Assembly (NCBI GenBank): GCA_002297045.1
Contig: DBJE01000013.1
Location: 310,001-374,000 of the forward strand
Source of the DNA: Caryophanales bacterium UBA784
GTDB lineage: Bacteria; Bacillota_I; Bacilli_A; RFN20; CAG-288
DNA: 64,000 nt
Direction of reading: 5' to 3'
Of the stretch, positions 62,500-64,000 are shown piece by piece. Position 1 is the stretch's first letter. Each line of letters opens with the position of its first letter. The translations under genes and the position numbers were made by a program. Under the pieces are notes generated by a model that saw nothing but the letters and a program-made list of their open reading frames with translations, had not been told where the DNA came from and ran no database searches.

Positions 62500-63228
62500 T
62501 CAGACTAAGTAGGCAAAGAAGCTGAAGAATATTCCTGCTTCCCCAAGGAGGTAGGTCAGCCTGATATAGAAGTGGTCACGGCGGATGTCTTTCAGGTACA
62601 GGGAAACGGTGAGGAATAAGTCGGAGAAGAGGAAAAGCCCTCCTCCTAAAACACCGGGAAGAAAACAGGCATGGCCTAGATAGAGGCCAAGGGCCATGAC
62701 GGAGAAGTCAAGGACGAGACTTGTTCCATATAAAGAACCGGCAATCGCCATAGTTGTTTTGAGAGGGAGAAATTTCTTTGTCGACAGGAAGAGGAGAAGA
62801 AACGAGCCTAAGGCAATCGTAAGCAGGACAAGAAAAGAGGACAAAGGAACTGAGTCCCCAAGGAGAAAATGAAATTCCAAAAGGAAGAAAAGATGATTCA
62901 GGAAAAAGAAAAGCCTTCCTAGGAGGATGTTTCTCTCTTTGCCAGTGAACATCCTGAAGATGTCGCCAATCATTCCGCAGAACAGGGCCCTATAGAGATG
63001 GCTTTGTTTGGGAAAGGCAAAAAAGGCGGCAAGGAATAAACAGAATAGACAAAACGGCTTAAGGAACATTCTAAGAATGCACTCTTCCCGGTAGCAGGCT
63101 ATTAGCTCCCTTACACTGACAAGGCAAAACCTGGCGGCAAAGAACGAAAACGCTGTCAGATTACCAAATGCGATTTTTCCCTGCATAATGCTTTGTTTCA
63201 TTGTATGAGAAAAAACCTGGCTAAGCAA
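62500..63228 (-). CDS. YhhN-like membrane protein
   Basis: The 242-residue polytopic protein has about eight hydrophobic segments and resembles the YhhN/TMEM86 group: FLKPFCLFCLFLAAFF near 55, CGMIGDIFRMF near 84, FFFLNHLFFLLEF near 107 and the late GGGLFLFSDLFLTV near 195. Some family members are lysoplasmalogenases; I cannot confirm that activity here. The start is uncertain: TTG 63228 or ATG 63201 are both in frame and neither has a clear ribosome-binding site. It converges with the acyl ligase gene with only 15 bases between them. Confidence 0.6.
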   Translation of the reverse strand: MLSQVFSHTMKQSIMQGKIAFGNLTAFSFFAARFCLVSVRELIACYREECILRMFLKPFCLFCLFLAAFFAFPKQSHLYRALFCGMIGDIFRMFTGKERNILLGRLFFFLNHLFFLLEFHFLLGDSVPLSSFLVLLTIALGSFLLLFLSTKKFLPLKTTMAIAGSLYGTSLVLDFSVMALGLYLGHACFLPGVLGGGLFLFSDLFLTVSLYLKDIRRDHFYIRLTYLLGEAGIFFSFFAYLV

Positions 63229-63297
63229 GGATATTCCTATCCGACCTACCTAGAGGTGAAAAATGGTTTACAATAGAAACGGAGATAATCATTTACT

Positions 63298-63837
63298 ATG
63301 ACACTTACACCGGAAAGCATTGCCCTTCTTCAGGGAAGCAGGGAAAAAGAAGAAAAAGTTAGGAAAATCCTAAAGACGCTTGCGGAAAACCGCCGGATAA
63401 AGATTACACCGAAAAAGGTGGCAGCCGTTTTGAAAGGAATTCCTTTATCCTTTCTTGATTTACGCTTTGCCCTGTCTTTGATTCAAAATGAACAGAGGAA
63501 GAAAGAAAAGAACTATCTATCCCTTCTTTCCATGGAAAAGGAAGCGCTCTGTCTGACTCCGGAGAGCGAGGAAAGGAAGGAACTGAGGAAAGAAAAACTT
63601 TTGACCAGGAAATCCCTCTCGGGGGACTATGAAAAGGCCTATAATTTGCTGCTGAGGAAAAAGCCTGTCGTGGATCCTGAGACTGATCCTGTAGGCTACC
63701 TTGACCGTTATCTACTTCTTCGCAGTGATTTCGCTCTTTACCTCGGTGCAAGGAAAGAACTTAGGAAAAACGGAAGGACAGAGCCCTCTTTCATCCGGAT
63801 TCAGAGGGAAAAGGAAAACCTCTATTTCCGTCTGTAA
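63298..63837 (+). CDS. Helical protein of unknown function
   Basis: I do not recognise it. The 179-residue product is almost entirely charged and helical (Lys, Glu and Leu-rich) with no signal peptide, membrane segment or Cys motif. The segment DPETDPVGYLDRYLLLRSDFALYLGA near 131-156 (63688-63765) is the only less-charged part. The ATG is preceded by CGGAGATAATCATTTACT, with GGAG 14 bases away. It ends just before a strong bidirectional terminator. Confidence 0.6.
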   Translation: MTLTPESIALLQGSREKEEKVRKILKTLAENRRIKITPKKVAAVLKGIPLSFLDLRFALSLIQNEQRKKEKNYLSLLSMEKEALCLTPESEERKELRKEKLLTRKSLSGDYEKAYNLLLRKKPVVDPETDPVGYLDRYLLLRSDFALYLGARKELRKNGRTEPSFIRIQREKENLYFRL

Positions 63838-63840
63838 AGA

Positions 63841-63866
63841 AAAAGAGGCGGCCTAGGCCGCCTTTT
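63841..63866. terminator. Bidirectional terminator near window end
   Basis: AAAAGAGGCGG/CCGCCTTTT around CCTAGG lies between convergent genes. Confidence 0.88.
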
Positions 63867-63869
63867 GCC

Positions 63870-64000
63870 TTATTTCTTTTCCACTGTTTTTGTCGCAATT
63901 ACGTTGACCCCTGTCGAGCAGACGTCCTTTATCAGGACTTCGCCGATGTGAACAGGAGCCTTTAGGCATAGGCCATTGATTTCCTTCCTGATGGCAAACC
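63870..64000 (-). CDS. C-terminal end of a DUF1667-like protein (partial)
   Basis: On the minus strand an open frame enters from beyond the window and ends at TAA 63870-63872. The last part reads EINGLCLKAPVHIGEVLIKD then CSTGVNVIATK, which resembles the end of DUF1667 proteins (PVxxGDVxxxNVxGTGVDVVATR). Such genes commonly sit next to a glycerol-3-phosphate or NAD(FAD)-dependent dehydrogenase, which would lie outside the window. The N-terminal CPxGC part that would confirm it is not visible. Confidence 0.6.
   Translation of the reverse strand, partial: FAIRKEINGLCLKAPVHIGEVLIKDVCSTGVNVIATKTVEKK

Overview
The window is one chromosomal segment of a member of the Bacilli, probably an uncultured, host-associated lineage. 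The evidence is a run of core Firmicutes genes: gdpP-rplI-dnaB-walJ-rlmH, comFA-comFC, pcrA-ligA-gatCAB, sufCDSUB with the Firmicutes scaffold SufU, soj-parB and lspA. Seven predicted lipoproteins with Ser/Thr-rich linkers are also present. I see no phage, insertion sequence, CRISPR array or rRNA operon.

The most important result concerns the genetic code. In protein after protein, the codon AGG falls exactly where the family has a conserved methionine, while conserved arginines are written CGN or AGA. Clear cases are FPMR in IleRS, GSMRCD in GatB, HKMCGPTG in SufS, KPRYLMG and VDMFDC in Tgt, SLEM in DnaB and KELPMEYA in SufB. Two internal controls agree. Six of the seven modules in the lipoprotein at 52945-55566 carry an FTMP-type motif, spelled five times with AGG and once with ATG. 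SufB and SufD share YLMSRG, spelled with AGG in one and ATG in the other. I conclude that AGG is read as Met here. From memory, this matches the AGG-to-Met code reported for uncultivated Bacilli and listed by NCBI as the Enterosoma code (table 34). CGG stays Arg, TGG is Trp and TGA is a normal stop. Residues quoted below use AGG=Met where stated.

Layout. 1-5070: a small membrane protein, a heterodimeric ABC exporter, serine acetyltransferase and tRNA-Pro. 5240-9203: two paralogous lipoproteins. 9268-12932: two paralogous four-helix membrane proteins on the minus strand, one with a long repeat-bearing tail. 13225-16507: HAD phosphatase, acyl-ACP thioesterase, comFA, comFC. 16574-21747: gdpP, rplI, dnaB, walJ, rlmH. 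21813: tRNA-Gln. 22065-33185: pcrA, ligA, gatCAB, a TetR regulator and tgt-queA-queH. 33152-34709: parB and soj on the minus strand. 34942-38689: a parvulin-type lipoprotein and a second extracytoplasmic lipoprotein. 38751-45732: a HIT protein, sufCDSUB and mnmG. 45777-52627, minus strand: RluA-type pseudouridine synthase, lspA, ileS, hydrolase, SpoU-type methyltransferase, YgjP-type metallopeptidase. 52693: tRNA-Leu. 52945-59911: three large lipoproteins. 59992-64000: a DUF1624 acyltransferase-like membrane protein, an AMP-forming ligase, a YhhN-like membrane protein, an unknown protein and the end of a DUF1667-like gene.

Taken together, this is translation, replication and Fe-S housekeeping mixed with a large cell-surface lipoprotein set, and LspA is encoded among them. 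Most intergenic regions hold a recognisable sigma-A-type promoter (17-18 base spacing) or a strong hairpin terminator.
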